This document shows positions 23,716 through 34,997 of a DNA stretch of 64,000 bases, in pieces. The position numbers and the translations under genes are program-made. Location: the NCBI RefSeq assembly GCF_024323335.1, contig NC_066579.1, forward strand, positions 930,001 to 994,000, in the 5' to 3' direction. The notes beneath the pieces were generated by a model. It was not told where the DNA came from and ran no database searches. It saw only the letters and a program-made list of their open reading frames with translations. This DNA comes from Lathyrus oleraceus (taxonomy: Eukaryota; Streptophyta; Magnoliopsida; Fabales; Fabaceae). Numbering within the stretch: position 1 is the first letter of the stretch; each line of letters opens with the position of its first letter.

Positions 23716-24451
23716 GCTACCCAAGTCACGAAAATGTCATGTGATCTGACAAAACCTCCTGAGATAATAATTATGTGTATAATTACCCCTTTGCCCTTAT
23801 GTCTATATTGAACACAAGGTATAGACCGTGTCACCCTTGTCCAGTTCAATATTGGGCCCATAGACATTTATCCTATTACGCAGGATGGGCAAATTCCATC
23901 TAGGACACTCATGTCCCTCAACATGCTTTGTGGAGTACCCATCAACTGTCTTTATGGTTATCCAGTTACGGACAACGTTGGATCAGCAACAAAGCACTCG
24001 ACTCTACATCTAGGATCCATAGTGGTTTCAGGTCGAAGAGTGGTATACACTATTATCACCATGAGAATAACTTATGACACTTTGCATAACTTTCTATATA
24101 GTATTCTCATAGCGGGTCAATCCGGTATAAATATTACTCCTAATATTCATACCTATGTTTAAGACTTGATAACGCTTTATCCATGATCCATGAGATGTGA
24201 TCATCAGTCTACAAACATAATAGTCTTAATGCTTTAATGTTATCCCACTTCACATTAAAGCTCGACTACTGATACTTTAAGAATAGTGCCCTTATGTTTA
24301 ATGTGTTCTCATGATTAAGTCACACTTAATACATTAAACGGACTATCTATTCTAGGGACTTTATTAATCAACCATAATAAAGAAAATGCCTTTAAATAAT
24401 TCGACACAAGTACCAAAAGTATTGGCCTCTAGGGCTTACACCAACACATCA

Positions 24452-25210
24452 AACTACTTTTTAAAGTTAAATTAAATAAATATTTTTTGCAAATGGGAGG
24501 TGGAATTGGATACACATTCACCATTTCCCGGAGTAACTGATTGGTTAGTGCTCTCTACATCGATCGATTACTTAGAAGAAAAAACACTTAAAATCAAACA
24601 CCACTCATCAAACTTTTATGTGCCCTTGTGCATCATTTCAAAAATCTTTTTTCATAAAAGGATAGTTCAAGTTATTTTCAACGCGAAACAAAAACAAGCA
24701 CTTAAGTCTCCATCGTGCGAGCACACAACTCGATGTTTGAACGCAAGAATAACTTAAATTCAATCATATAAAATCAACCAACACATAAACTTATTTTTAC
24801 AAACTACGATGCTCTGGTTTTCTCATTGCACAATGAGAATACGTAGGCACAAAGTTTTGAAACCTTGGTGAGCACAATAATTAAAAAAACTTTTCCCTCT
24901 GTAAATAATTTATTTTTGTAAACACTCAAATAAAATAAAATAAATATACCCTTAACAAATAATCAACCTTAGAGCTTTAGGAGGTTCTCGTTAAGTACAA
25001 CGGACGTGAACGGTATTAATAGTTTCCCCTTGCATAACCGACTCCTGAACCCTAATTTGGTTACGATGACCATTTTACCCTTTTCTTTCCCTTACGATTT
25101 TATCGTCATTTCCATTTTCTTATGAATAAATAAAGAATAGTGACGACTGTGTTAGTCCATCCGCGAGTGTTCAATGCGCTTCGTGAGATCATATTTTTTG
25201 AGATGCGACA
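24452..25210 (+). repeat. LTR1 of the compound Tat-type unit, right part
   Basis: It continues LTR1 after the Angela insertion and ends GAGATGCGACA at 25210. The conserved end region includes GAGGTTCTCGTTAAGTACAA, CCTTGCATAACCGACTCC and a GCGAGTGTTCAATGCGCTTC block, all shared with LTR2 and LTR3. No gene. Confidence 0.85.
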
Positions 25211-25212
25211 GC

Positions 25213-25230
25213 TGGCGACTCTGCTGAGGA
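25213..25230 (+). other. Primer binding site after LTR1
   Basis: TGGCGACTCTGCTGAGGA lies two bases after the LTR end and is nearly identical to the sites at 39031 and 63622 and to the Ogre site at 4661. It marks internal region 1 as starting here. Confidence 0.75.
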
Positions 25231-25365
25231 ATTTCCCTAAAGATAGTCAAGCCTACCATTTAGTTATAGGCTTGTTTGCTTTGTTTGTTTATTTGTTTTA
25301 TTTTTATCTTATTTCTTTATTTTGATTTATTTTTTTTGTTTTATTTCTTTATTATTTCATACCTT

Positions 25366-25950
25366 TGTTCTCCCCTAAATCTAAATCCATGTGTCTACAA
25401 ATCACACTACTCAACTGATCATAAAGGTATCAATATTAGTAATGTTCAAATTGTGATGATAGCAATTGGATCCTCAATATTGATTTTTCTTTTACTAGTA
25501 ATAATAACTCTAAGGTGTCTTTTTGGAAAGGAATCCCATATGGAGTCCGATCTAAATCAATGGTATTATATTGATGGAGGAGATGGAAGGATTGGACTTG
25601 GACATGTTCACGAATTCAACATCTCAGGTAAGTCATTCTCCCTTAAGAAACGAGTGTTACAGGCTATAGAGAATCTAAGTGATCAGTATATTATTGGTAG
25701 AGGAACACATGGTATTGTGTATAAAGCTATGATTAGTCAACAATTTTATGTTGTAAAGAAGTTTGAATTTGGATGGAACAAGTAAAAGAGGTTAAATATC
25801 ATGCACAACGAAATTGAACTCCTTGAGATCTTTAGATATCAAAAACTAATCTAATCTGATGGCTATCGGATTGTGTTTATTTTGATGGTTATCTCTTGAA
25901 AAACATGAATGCACATTCAGTTTATGATAGCGATATGAGTAGAAGTTATA
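25366..25950 (+). pseudogene. LRR receptor-like kinase fragment (PEPR-like), copy A
   Basis: Fragment of a plasma-membrane LRR receptor kinase of the PEPR-like class, which perceives extracellular peptides in plants. In order: the end of the ectodomain (CSPLNLNPC), a transmembrane segment (IVMIAIGSSILIFLLLVIIT), a juxtamembrane stretch (DLNQWYYIDGG), VLQAIENLSDQYIIGRG, the glycine-rich loop GRGTHGIVYK and the ATP-binding Lys in VVKKFEF. A TAA at 25783 stops the frame; weak homology continues in frame (MHNEIELLEIFRYQKLI) and then in shifted frame to about 25945. The leucine-rich repeats and most of the kinase are absent, so it cannot signal. It starts about 150 bp after an LTR primer site and recurs at 39183 and 63778, so it was carried and multiplied by the compound unit. 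Confidence 0.85.
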
Positions 25951-26976
25951 AGGAAAAAGGGGAATTATGCCCCACATCGTTTTTTTCATAAACAATTTTA
26001 GTGTTTATAAAAGTCAACAATGCATTACTCAATGTCTTCTCGGGCAAGTTTGAAAAAGATGTTGTTATGAATTGGGCTTAGGCCCAACAATTCTTTTAAA
26101 AATTTTAAATAATTAATTTCTAAAGATATTAATTAAAACAATTATTATTAGTTTATTCTAGAAAAATATTAATTTATAAATTATCCTAGTCATCAATGAT
26201 ATATCATTCAAAATTATTTTTTATCTAAATCATCAATGCCACGTATGCAAAAGTGGAAAGGACCATAAAAATCCAAAGACCATCAAAGTTAAGGGACCAT
26301 AATTGTTGGTTTTGTAATAGGGGGACAAATTGTTTAAAACGCCCAAATTAAGGGGATCAAAAATGCATTTAAGCTTTTTTCACAATCAAAAGTATATGCT
26401 AGGGGTTAAATGATGGTATGTCAAATGAGAGGGAGATTTTGGAAAGTGAACGACGCATTGTAGCCACTATTAGTTCAATTCTTTATTTTTTCAATTTATG
26501 TTTGACCCAAAAAAGAGGTGACATGGATTGCAAAATGGATGTCCTCTTCTTTCAGCACTTATTAACTTATATATGCTAGGGTTTTCTATTTTTATTAAAT
26601 ATCCAACATGCCCTTAATGAGTGAAAATAATGTAAAAATAGTTACAAATAAATTAAATCAAATAAAATAAAATAAATCTAAATAATCAAAATTAACTTGA
26701 AACAAAAATATTGAAAATTATATTTGCTTATTTCGAACATTTTCACACAAAAAAATGAACTCAAAATGAATCAAAGTTGGGCGCAAAAATGCTTAAAAAA
26801 TTAAACTAAATGCATCAAAATGATCAACACGAAATAAGCTTCTCGAAAACACACATGTTTTGATCAAATTTTGAAATAAAAAGTGATTGGTTAAAAGGCT
26901 CAGGCTGATCAAAAAGCGACCGAAATAGTAGTCGAAAAATAAAACGAACACGCCATGATAAACTACGTGAATTGTA
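25951..26976 (-). repeat. Minus-oriented LTR-like sequence, copy A, part before the TRIM
   Basis: AT-rich and without a gene. It is shared with 39790-40675. It appears to belong to an LTR whose minus-strand start, TGTCATACCCCAATTTTGCC, lies at 27842. The far end of this LTR is not resolved. Confidence 0.5.
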
Positions 26977-27610
26977 TGTTGGGGGAGTTTTTCACTAGAG
27001 AGCATTTGACATTGTGAGACTTCTTCTTTTAGAGCAACACCTTTGTGAGACACACACCACACATTCACCCAAAACCTTAACGTGATATATGGGTGGATTC
27101 TCTCATTTATAAATGCTCAAGTCTCCATATTTCCAACCAATGTGGGACTATTACCTACACTACTCACACTTGATACATTCTTAACACTCCCCGTCAAGTG
27201 TGAGTCCACAATGTTTCCCCTCAAGTGAAAGCTCTTCTTACTTACACAAAATCTTCTACCGCATGAAACGTTTCTTATTCACCATACTGGCGCTGTTAAC
27301 ACTCTTCAACGAAATGTTTCTTATTCATCATACTAACGCCGTTGACTTTCGATACAAGTAAGTCGGTTCCTTTCTTGAACCAAAGGCTCATGATACCATT
27401 TGTTGGAGGAGTTTTTCACTAGGGAGCATTGAACATTGCGGGACTTCTTCTTTTAGAGCAACACCTTTATGAGACACCCACCACATATTCACCTAAAATC
27501 TTAAGGTGATAGGTGCATGAGTTCTCTCATTTATAAATGCTAAAGTCTCCACATTTCCAACCAATGTGGGACTATTACCCACACTGCTCACACTTGATAC
27601 ATTGTCAACA
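26977..27610 (-). mobile_element. TRIM (miniature LTR retrotransposon), 634 bp
   Basis: The flanking duplication is TTGTA (26972-26976, 27611-27615), and copy B at 40670 lacks the insertion. Two ~210-bp LTRs (26977-27186 and 27401-27610) begin TGTTGG and end CAACA/TTAACA. On the minus strand TGGTATCATGAGCC, an initiator-Met-like primer site, follows the right LTR, and GACGGGGAG precedes the left one as a polypurine tract. The ~214-bp interior encodes nothing. It is moved by proteins of other elements. Confidence 0.92.
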
Positions 27611-27842
27611 TTGTAGATTAATAAAATTGACGTCTGTAAGCTCGATTTTAAAATTTCCGCCCGCTAATTTCATATACATTTGAGAATCAGGTCAACCGAT
27701 CTGTCTGTAAATCCAAAAGTTTATTCTGGTCGATATTTTACGCATTATGCAGAATGTAATGCATGTTATATTATATAGATGATGTGAATGTTATGATAAA
27801 GGTGTCGATTTATTGAAGGAAGGGCAAAATTGGGGTATGACA
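27611..27842 (-). repeat. Minus-oriented LTR-like sequence, copy A, start
   Basis: It continues the shared sequence after the TRIM and ends in GGGGTATGACA, the inverse of a TGTCATACCCC LTR start. It abuts integrase coding sequence on the minus strand. Confidence 0.6.
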
Positions 27843-28045
27843 GGTGAATTGTGAGCTTCTTCCAATATCACCCTTCTCAACTCTGAATCAATCGACACAT
27901 ATAACCTCTGATTGAACAAAAGGACTCCATCCATGGGTTGGGTGAAGCCTAGATGATTAGCTATAGGTTGTAACTCGACATCCATTAACTGAATTTGGCT
28001 TATTCTTCCTCTCAGATCACATGTGATATTCAAGTTACTAACCAA
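27843..28045 (-). pseudogene. Ty3/gypsy integrase N-terminal region fragment, copy A
   Basis: The minus-strand frame reads LRGRISQIQLMDVELQPI, then GVLLFNQRLYV and ELRRVILEEAHNSP. This is the segment before and at the start of the integrase zinc-binding domain of Ty3/gypsy polyproteins. Coding homology stops exactly where the TGTCATACCCC LTR begins (27842), so that LTR is inserted in the integrase gene. Only about 65 codons remain. Copy B at 40892-41095 is more decayed. Confidence 0.75.
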
Positions 28046-28255
28046 GAGAAAATATGAAGAGAAATGAGGTTTCTCTTTAGTTTAATTTTTATAATACCAT
28101 TATAACATATTGATTTTCCCTTGCACATGGAACCTTATTACTAATGATCGACGCTCACTTTAATCAAGTGATTAGAGTTAGGTTAGGACAACTAATTCTT
28201 CATCAATTAACAAATTAGACACTAAGCACAATTAGGAAGAGAATATGGGTGTTAC

Positions 28256-28256
28256 A

Positions 28257-28303
<47 letters not shown>
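28256..28303. repeat. (AAT)n microsatellite, copy A
   Basis: About 15 AAT units. A shorter run sits at the same place in copy B (41308-41352). Confidence 0.95.
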
Positions 28304-28306
<3 letters not shown>

Positions 28307-29676
28307 TATCAATAACTAATTTTAATATGAAATATTTACGCGGATAATTTTTTACCATAATTAAATAAAATAACGATTATCAATTTTTGTTTTCAAAATT
28401 AGAATAATTAATTTCCCACGAAATTCATGTGTTTTAATTTATAATATAGAAAGGGAAAAAACCATAGCCTTTAGACGACATATCAAACATCTTATTTATC
28501 TAATCTCACTAATTTTCAATAATTGTATATCAAACGCCTAACTCCACTTAACAAAAATTAATTGTCCAAATATATAATTTCAATGTTTGATTTTTAATGA
28601 AATTCATGAAATCAAAGAACAAGAACACAAATGGGTTATGATAAATTTATACAAAATAGACTTGAGTTGCAAGTTTTACTGATCAAAGAATGATTTAGAT
28701 CGATAGATAGATAAGAAATAATACTTATGTTATGCTCCACATCAACAAACAATATCGATTTTAGTTAACTTTAGATATTTGTATGGCTTTTTCAGTATCT
28801 TCAAGTTCTAGTCTCAACTACTAATTTAGATGAACAAAAATTAGAATTAGAATTATGTTTATAGACTAAATCTACATTTTTAGAAGATAAAAGTTTCAAA
28901 TTCAAATTTCTTGAAGAGCATATGTTTGGTATGGCGTTAGTTATGTTAAACGTGCTTCTAAAGTAATATTTTGGTGGAAACATATTGGTTATGTTAACCG
29001 TGCATCTGAAATGATATTTTGGTGAAAACAAATTGTGCTATTCAAGCAAAAACTACATATAAAATAGTTCTCCAAAACTAAATCCACAACAAATGTAATA
29101 CCAAACTAAAAATTCACTTAGTCATGCATTTAATTAATTATATATTACTTTTTTTGTTTATTACTTTCATAATACTCCTTTTTTCTTACCATAAAATGTA
29201 ATTAAATTAAAGTATAACATCGTATTGGTAAGTAAAAAATGTAAATAATTTTTTCCCAAATCAATTTGATTTTTAACTCCCAATTCACTATCCTCTAGGC
29301 ATTGATTTTGTGATAATATTAGTTTCACCTTGATTAGTATATATACTTTACTATTAAATTTCCGTACAACAAATCGGAAGTTTGGTTAACCATTTAAAAA
29401 ATTTCATCTGGAAAAAAATTTCATCTCTGCAGTGATTATTATTATTATTATTATTATTTTTAATTTATTTTTAATTTTTTATATTATTATTATTATTATC
29501 AATATCTCAATTTTTATTATTCATTATTCATGAACTACACATAAAGAGAGACAAAACTATAATTGTGACATATGTTTAAGGATTAAGAAAATTTGAATAG
29601 AGTATATATTCTCTTTTTATATTTGCCATAAATCATAGAAGTCTCATGTACCATTGTATTATTAACCTCCTTATCC
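28304..29676. other. AT-rich non-coding sequence of the compound unit, copy A
   Basis: No gene. It is collinear with 41353-42953 over most of its length, which shows the duplication, but with indels. For example, copy B has extra sequence near 42398-42755, while copy A has an ATT run near 29431. It forms the 3' flank of the glycine-rich gene copy. Confidence 0.7.
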
Positions 29677-29849
29677 TCATTTGCTTTCACCACCTCTTCC
29701 ATTTTCATTATCGTCTCGTCTACTTCCACCACCAAACCCATGGCCACTACCTCCACAACCATAATTTCCTCCGTTACTGCTACCACTTCCACCACCATAA
29801 TCTCCTCCACTACCAGTGCCTTTACCACCACTTGTTCCACCACCATAAT

Positions 29850-30114
29850 TGTTGGAACGTAAAACATAAAACTAAAAAATGAAGGTTCAACAATGGTGGA
29901 AGAAAAGAATATTGGGGAAGATGAAGTTGAGAGAGAAAATAGAGAGAATAGAGTAATATTTTGGATGAGTATATTTTTGCATTAACCTTGAATTGGAATG
30001 ATACAAATATATTTATACATTGGGAATAAAAGCTACAACTAAAGTGACTCTAAAGAAAATAAAATCTGTTAATTTTGGGAGGGAAAAAAACAGAATTTTA
30101 ATTTTCAACTAACA
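29850..30114 (-). repeat. 3' LTR of the copia element
   Basis: 265 bp with TG...CA ends. The adjacent minus-strand purine run AAAGTGAGGTGG is the polypurine tract. Confidence 0.9.
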
Positions 30115-30121
30115 CACCACC

Positions 30122-32356
30122 TCACTTTAGTTGCTCCAAGTCCACAATGCTCAAACACTTCTTTAGCCTCTTGAACACATCACTTGTCACACCCTTTGTC
30201 AACAAGTCTGCAACTTGGTCTTCGCTTCGGCAATAGCTCAACCTAAGCTTTCCATCACCAACCAATTCCCTCAAATAATGAAATCGTATCTCAATATGCT
30301 TGCTCCTTCCGTGTGCAATCGGGTTCTTCGCAAGATTTATTGCGGAAACATTGTCTACAAACAGTATGGTGGCAGCATCATCACCATATCCCAATTCCTT
30401 CAATAGATTCATAAGCCACATAGCTTGGCACGCACCTAACGACACCGCAATGTACTCGGCCTCACAAGAAGAGAGTGCTATAATCGGTTCCTTTGTTGAA
30501 CACCAAGAGATTGGTGTACTACCAAACATAAAGATGTACCCCGCCGTTGATTTTCGGTCATCTTTATCTCCACACTAATTGGAATCAGTATAGCCAAGTA
30601 AATCGCACTTACGCCCCGTGTCCGATGCGGGAAAGAGAATTCCGCAACCAAGAGTACCTTTCACATATCTAAGGATCCTCTTGACCGCCGCCAAGTGAGA
30701 CACCTTCGGTCTCTCCATGAATCTACTCGCAATACCGACACTAAAAGCCAAGTCTGGTCGTGTATTGCACAAATACCGTAACGATCCAATCAAGCTCCGG
30801 TAAAGCGTTGGATCGACATCATCCTCCTCATCACTTTTGGACAGCTGCACTCTAGCCTCACAAGGCGTAATACAAGCATTACAATGCTCCATATCACACT
30901 TCTTCAAAATATCTAGAGCATACCTTCTTTGGTGCATAAGCAGCCCCACTTTTGACTTGTGAAACTCTATGCCAAGGAAGTAATTCATGACACCAAGGTC
31001 CGTCATCTTAAACACTCTCATGAGCTCACTTTTGAACCTTGAAACACTCTTGTCATGGCTGCCCGTAATCAAGAGATCATCAACATACAAGCAAAGTATA
31101 ATCACACCATCATTCGTATCTAATCTCACATAAACTCCATGTTCGGATACACATCGTTTGAAACCAATGTCAATAAGAAAGCCGTCAATACGTTTGTTCC
31201 AAGCTCTTGGAGTTTGTTTCAAACCATACAACGCCTTATGTAGCTTGTAATACTTCATCTCTTGATCTTTTATCACGAAACCGGGTGGCTGCCCCACATA
31301 GACTTCCTCGACAAGAGGACCATTCAAAAACGCAGATTTGACATCCATTTGGTAAACCATCCAATTGTTGTTATGCGCAATACCAACAACCAAACGAATA
31401 GTCTCTAATTTAGCCACCGGTGCGAATACCTCCTCATAGTCTATACCTTCTCGTTGCAAGAACCCCTTCGCCACTAATCGAGCTTTGTGCTTGATTACTT
31501 CACCTTTGGGATTTGCTTTAACCTTATAGACCCATCGCACACCTAACGGTTTCTTTCCAAGTGGTAAATCGACCAACTCCCAAGTACCGTTCTTCTCAAT
31601 AGATTCCAGCTCCTCTTTCATTGCACATATCCACTTAGGATCACTTAAGGCTTCTTCCTCATTTACCAGTTCGGATTCGGCCACAAGCGTGAAATGAACA
31701 AAGTCACCATCGTTATTCACTTCGTTATCTTGGAATCTTTCGTAATCTCGGAGTCTATGAGGCAAGGCTCTTTGCCTCACTGGTCTACCATCATTAACAA
31801 CAACATTTTGCGCTACTGTAGGTGCTGGTACAACTGTGTCATTAGCCTCAGGATCAGAGAATTCAAAAAACTGCTGCTGCTGCAAATCTTCTCTGTGTAA
31901 CCAGTTACTACAATTTGGGTAACGGGTTACTGCTGCATTTTCTGTGAGTAACAGGTTACTGCTATTTGGGTAACCGATTACTGCAGCATTTTTTGCATTT
32001 TTTACTTCATCAAAAGTCACATCCCGGGTTATGACGACCTTTCGATTTCTTCCATCGAACAACTTGTACCCTCCAGTAGAGTGATATCCTACAAATATCA
32101 GCTTCTCACCCTTATCATCCAATTTCTTCCGAAGTTGATTCGGTACATGTCGATATGTAATCGATCCAAAAACGCGCAAATGATTCAAATTTGGTTTGAA
32201 GCCACTCCAAGCGTCTTCCGGTGTGAGTTTCTCTAGCTTCTTAGTGGGACACCTATTCAACAAGTAGGTGGCTGTAAACACGGTCTCACCCCACAATTCC
32301 TTAGGCAAATTCTTCCCACAAATCATACTACGCACCTTTTTCAAGTAATTGGCCAA
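30122..32356 (-). pseudogene. copia pol: end of integrase, reverse transcriptase and RNase H
   Basis: The minus-strand frame starts inside the integrase tail ([51 protein letters not shown]). A low-complexity spacer carries four near-palindromic GTAAC...GTTAC motifs. RT follows with [50 protein letters not shown] and intact [11 protein letters not shown]. RNase H contains [19 protein letters not shown] and NPIAHGRSKHIEIRFHYLR. A TAG at about 30576 (Trp to stop, G-to-A) is the only stop in about 740 codons, and coding resumes directly after it to the stop at 30122. Apart from this stop the RT and RNase H look functional. Confidence 0.9.
31897..31981. repeat. Two pairs of 12-bp near-palindromes inside copia pol
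   Basis: GTAACCAGTTAC (31897), GTAACGGGTTAC (31919), GTAACAGGTTAC (31948) and GTAACCGATTAC (31970) are variants of GTAACCGGTTAC. Each pair is 22 bp apart. They lie in the variable spacer between integrase and RT and are translated as part of it. Confidence 0.9.
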
Positions 32357-33701
32357 TACTTAAAAGATTACACTTAATTCCCGGTATATACAAGACATCT
32401 TTGATCCTCGAATGTCCACCATTCCTCTTTCCGATCAAAACATCTCCTACCCCTTCGGCGCTTAAAGTGGTGTTGTCGGCAAATTTGACTTTACTTTTTG
32501 CCGCTTGATTGATTTGCACAAACCAATCTTTTCGACCTGTCATATGTGTTGAACAACCGGAATCCAAGTACCACCCATCTCTCCCTTGGACTCCATCACG
32601 AACGGTAACCAACGCATTTCGATCTGAATGCATTTTCTCGCTATTTTCCGGAACAGTACAACTGCTGTCCCGCAAACTTTCACTGCTGTAGCTGCTGCCC
32701 GGAACATCCGTAATGCCATAACTCCCCTCCGTGATCATTATTAAAAGTGTGTCCTCATCATCTACCTCTTCCCTAGCAATCTTGGCTTCATTATTGTGAT
32801 TCTCGTTCGATTTACCACGACACGAATTTGCAAAGTGTCCAAACTTTCTGCACTTGTAGCATTGCACCTTACTCACATCACGCTTCTTGAAACCATTGCT
32901 ATGACCACTATCCTTGGAGATACATTCACCCTTTTCACTCGTCGAATGCTTTGAATTTTGCGAATCATTTGAACCAAAATTCTGAAAATTTGATTTACCT
33001 CTCGCCACAAATTTTCCTTTCGACCTCTTATTCTTCTCATTGAAACGCGCTTGCAAATCAATCTTCGCTTTGGCTTTGTCGGCGCCTCTCTCATCCATCC
33101 TTTGTTCATGTGCCTCTAACGAACTTTGCAATTCATCCTTGCTCAAAGTTGTTAGATCCTTTGATTCTTCAATAGCCACAACTATGTTGTCGAAATGCGG
33201 CGTTAACGAATGCAATACTTTCGATACAACATTCTACTCAAGAATCATTTCCCCATAAGATTTGATTTGATTAACTAACCGGGTAATGCGCGTAATGTAG
33301 TCGTTAATCGTTTCTTTATCTTCCATTTGTGTTAACTCGAATTGTCGCTTGTAAGTTTGTAACCTTACAACCTTCGCTTTGACGGCACCGACATATGCTT
33401 TCTCCAAGATTTCCCATGCTTGCTTCGCCGATTCACAATCGCCAACCTTCTCGAAATTGTCGTTATCAACACAAGAATGAATCAAGAATAAGGCTTTGTA
33501 ATCCTTCTTCTTCTCTTCTTTGTGTGTAGCTCTTTGAATGTCGGTAGCCTCTGCCCCTAATTGTGTAACTCCATTGGCGATGATCTCAAGCACCTCTTGA
33601 TAACCAAACAAAACGCTCATTTGTTTTGCCCATTTATCATAATTCTTCGAATCAAGAATCGGGATATTGGTGGGAATTCGATCATTGGAAACGATTGCCA
33701 T
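32338..33701 (-). pseudogene. copia gag, zinc knuckle and protease
   Basis: Gag begins at the ATG of 33701 (MAIVSNDRIPTNIPILDSKN), with a gag domain that packages RNA. A TAG at 33234-33236 interrupts it; it fits a Gln codon hit by C-to-T. The frame then continues as LHSLTPHFDN to the zinc knuckle CYKCRKFGHFANSC and the protease DGWYLDSGCSTHMTG. Next come [21 protein letters not shown] and an abrupt junction near 32340 to the integrase tail. The pre-integrase domain and the DDE core, some hundreds of codons, are missing there. GAAAAAGGT at the join suggests a microhomology deletion. Confidence 0.88.
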
Positions 33702-33746
33702 TGTTGCAGTGGATTAGGATCGATAACCAAGGCTCTTGATACCAAA

Positions 33747-34012
33747 TGTTGGAACATAAAATATAAAACTGAAAAATGAAGGTTCAACGATGGTGGAAGA
33801 AAAGAATATTTGGGGAAGATGAAGTTGAGAGAGAAAATAGAGAGAATAGAGTAATATTTTGGATGAGTATATTTTTGCATTAACCTTGAATTGGAATGAT
33901 ACAAATGTATTTATACATTGGGAATAAAAGCTACAACTAAAGTGATTCTAAAGAAAATAAAATCTGTTAATTTCGGGAGGGAAAAAAACAGAATTTTAAT
34001 TTTCAATTAACA
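33747..34012 (-). repeat. 5' LTR of the copia element
   Basis: 266 bp. It carries minus-strand TATAAATAC at 33907-33915, the probable promoter TATA box. The primer site lies just outside it. Confidence 0.9.
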
Positions 34013-34989
34013 ATAATCTCCCCATTTACCACCACCTTCTCCACTTCCACCACTAGCTCCACCACCATAATCTCTTATGCTACCACTTCCACCTCCACTT
34101 CCACCATCACAATCTCCTTCTTTACCGTTGTCTTTACAATCACCACTTCTTCCACCACCATAATCTCCTCTACTTTCACTGCCTTTACCAGCACCATTTG
34201 CTGCACCACCATAATCTCCTCCACTACCACTACATTTACCATCATATTCTATTCCTTTTCAACTTCCACTTCCTCCACCACCATAATCATCTCCATCACT
34301 ACCACTTCCACCTCCTTTTTCCCTACCTCTCCCTATTCCACCTCTACTACCTCCTCCTTGACTGCCATCGCCACTAATAACACCAAATTCGCTATCACCA
34401 TACTCCCCACCTCCTTTTTCCTTACAGTTTCCATCATGAAGTGGCTCCAAAATCATTTTTGTTCCACCTAAAGTTGCAAAGTTTTACACAATTGACTTAA
34501 TTAACCAAGATTCACATTACTTATCAATCCCATTAAAATAAAACATATAAAAAATTTACCTTTTTCATGCTTGTAACATCCCTTAAGCTCTTCATAGACA
34601 CTTATCTTTGCACCTTCATCAATATCATGCATAATTAAGTTATTGTAACAACAAAATTTAATCATACACCAAATATATTCATGGGGGAGTGGTTATAAAA
34701 ATTCATCATATGGATGTTTTTTTCTAAAATCTTTTATCAGTTTCATGTACACATTTAATTCACCAAAATCTTAAACAAAGTTGATAAACAAATAAATTGA
34801 CGATGATTTCAAGGTTCATACTTGGTGGATCAGGATTCGGCTCATCAGCCACCACTGCAGAGATGAGAATCACACCCGTCAGAAGTATGAGACAAACAAA
34901 AGATTTGAAATTCATCATTGTAAATAAATAAACATAAAACAAAAAGATACTTGAAAAAAGGATGGAAGAAAATGTTCTTACAACACTCT

Positions 34990-34997
34990 TATTTATA
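34990..34997 (-). promoter_or_regulatory. TATA box of glycine-rich gene copy A
   Basis: TATAAATA on the minus strand, 72 bp upstream of the ATG at 34918, is the normal plant spacing once a ~40-nt leader is allowed. Confidence 0.65.

Larger units (their letters stand above)
15642..24446 (-). mobile_element. Angela-like Ty1/copia solo LTR, interrupted by a nested element
   Basis: The insertion is flanked by CATCA (15637-15641 and 24447-24451). The sister copies read straight through this site, which confirms the insertion. On the minus strand the element begins TGTTGGTGTAAGCCCTAGAG and ends GCAATTCTCCTTCA. Removing the nested element and its GCTAC duplicate leaves about 1,355 bp with no internal region, so it is a solo LTR. 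A TATAAATA box lies at 15986-15993 on the minus strand. The Angela assignment rests on my recognition of the terminal sequence. Confidence 0.85.
29850..34012 (-). mobile_element. Ty1/copia retrotransposon, 4,163 bp, nearly complete
   Basis: The flanking duplication is ATAAT (29845-29849, 34013-34017). The LTRs are 265 and 266 bp (29850-30114; 33747-34012) and begin TGTTGGAAC and end TAACA on the plus strand. The minus orientation follows from the primer site (minus strand TGGTATCAAGAGCC, near 33731-33744) and the coding order. I count about eight substitutions, all transitions, and one indel between the LTRs, so the insertion is young but not brand new. Defects: a stop in gag, a deletion removing most of integrase, and a stop before the end of RNase H. 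Confidence 0.93.
29677..34918 (-). pseudogene. Glycine-rich secreted protein gene, copy A, disrupted
   Basis: Same three-exon gene as copy B (42954-43993). Exon 1 is 34918-34822 (signal peptide MMNFKSFVCLILLTG..., then VVADEPNPDPP), exon 2 is 34613-34560 (KISVYEELKGCYKHEKG) and exon 3 starts at 34467 with GRKMILEP-like sequence. Exon lengths of 97 and 54 bp and phase-1 junctions equal those of copy B. Exon 3 has a Gly codon changed to TGA (34257-34255) and further damage. A 4.2-kb copia element splits it at 34013/29849, with the gene's 3' end at 29677-29849. It is therefore a pseudogene although its promoter-proximal part is well preserved. The TATA box is 72 bp upstream of the start codon. 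Confidence 0.88.

Noticed and set aside
26977..27610. Cassandra-type TRIM with 5S rRNA-like sequence
   Set aside because: I see no 5S promoter-like boxes (GGGATGCGATCATACC-type sequence) in its LTRs; it is another TRIM family.
28256..28303. CRISPR-like repeat array
   Set aside because: Simple AAT microsatellite in a eukaryotic genome; no spacers.
29646..29882. Plus-strand His-rich ORF at the 3' end of gene copy A
   Set aside because: Same shadow effect of the glycine-rich exon on the other strand; it also runs into the copia LTR.
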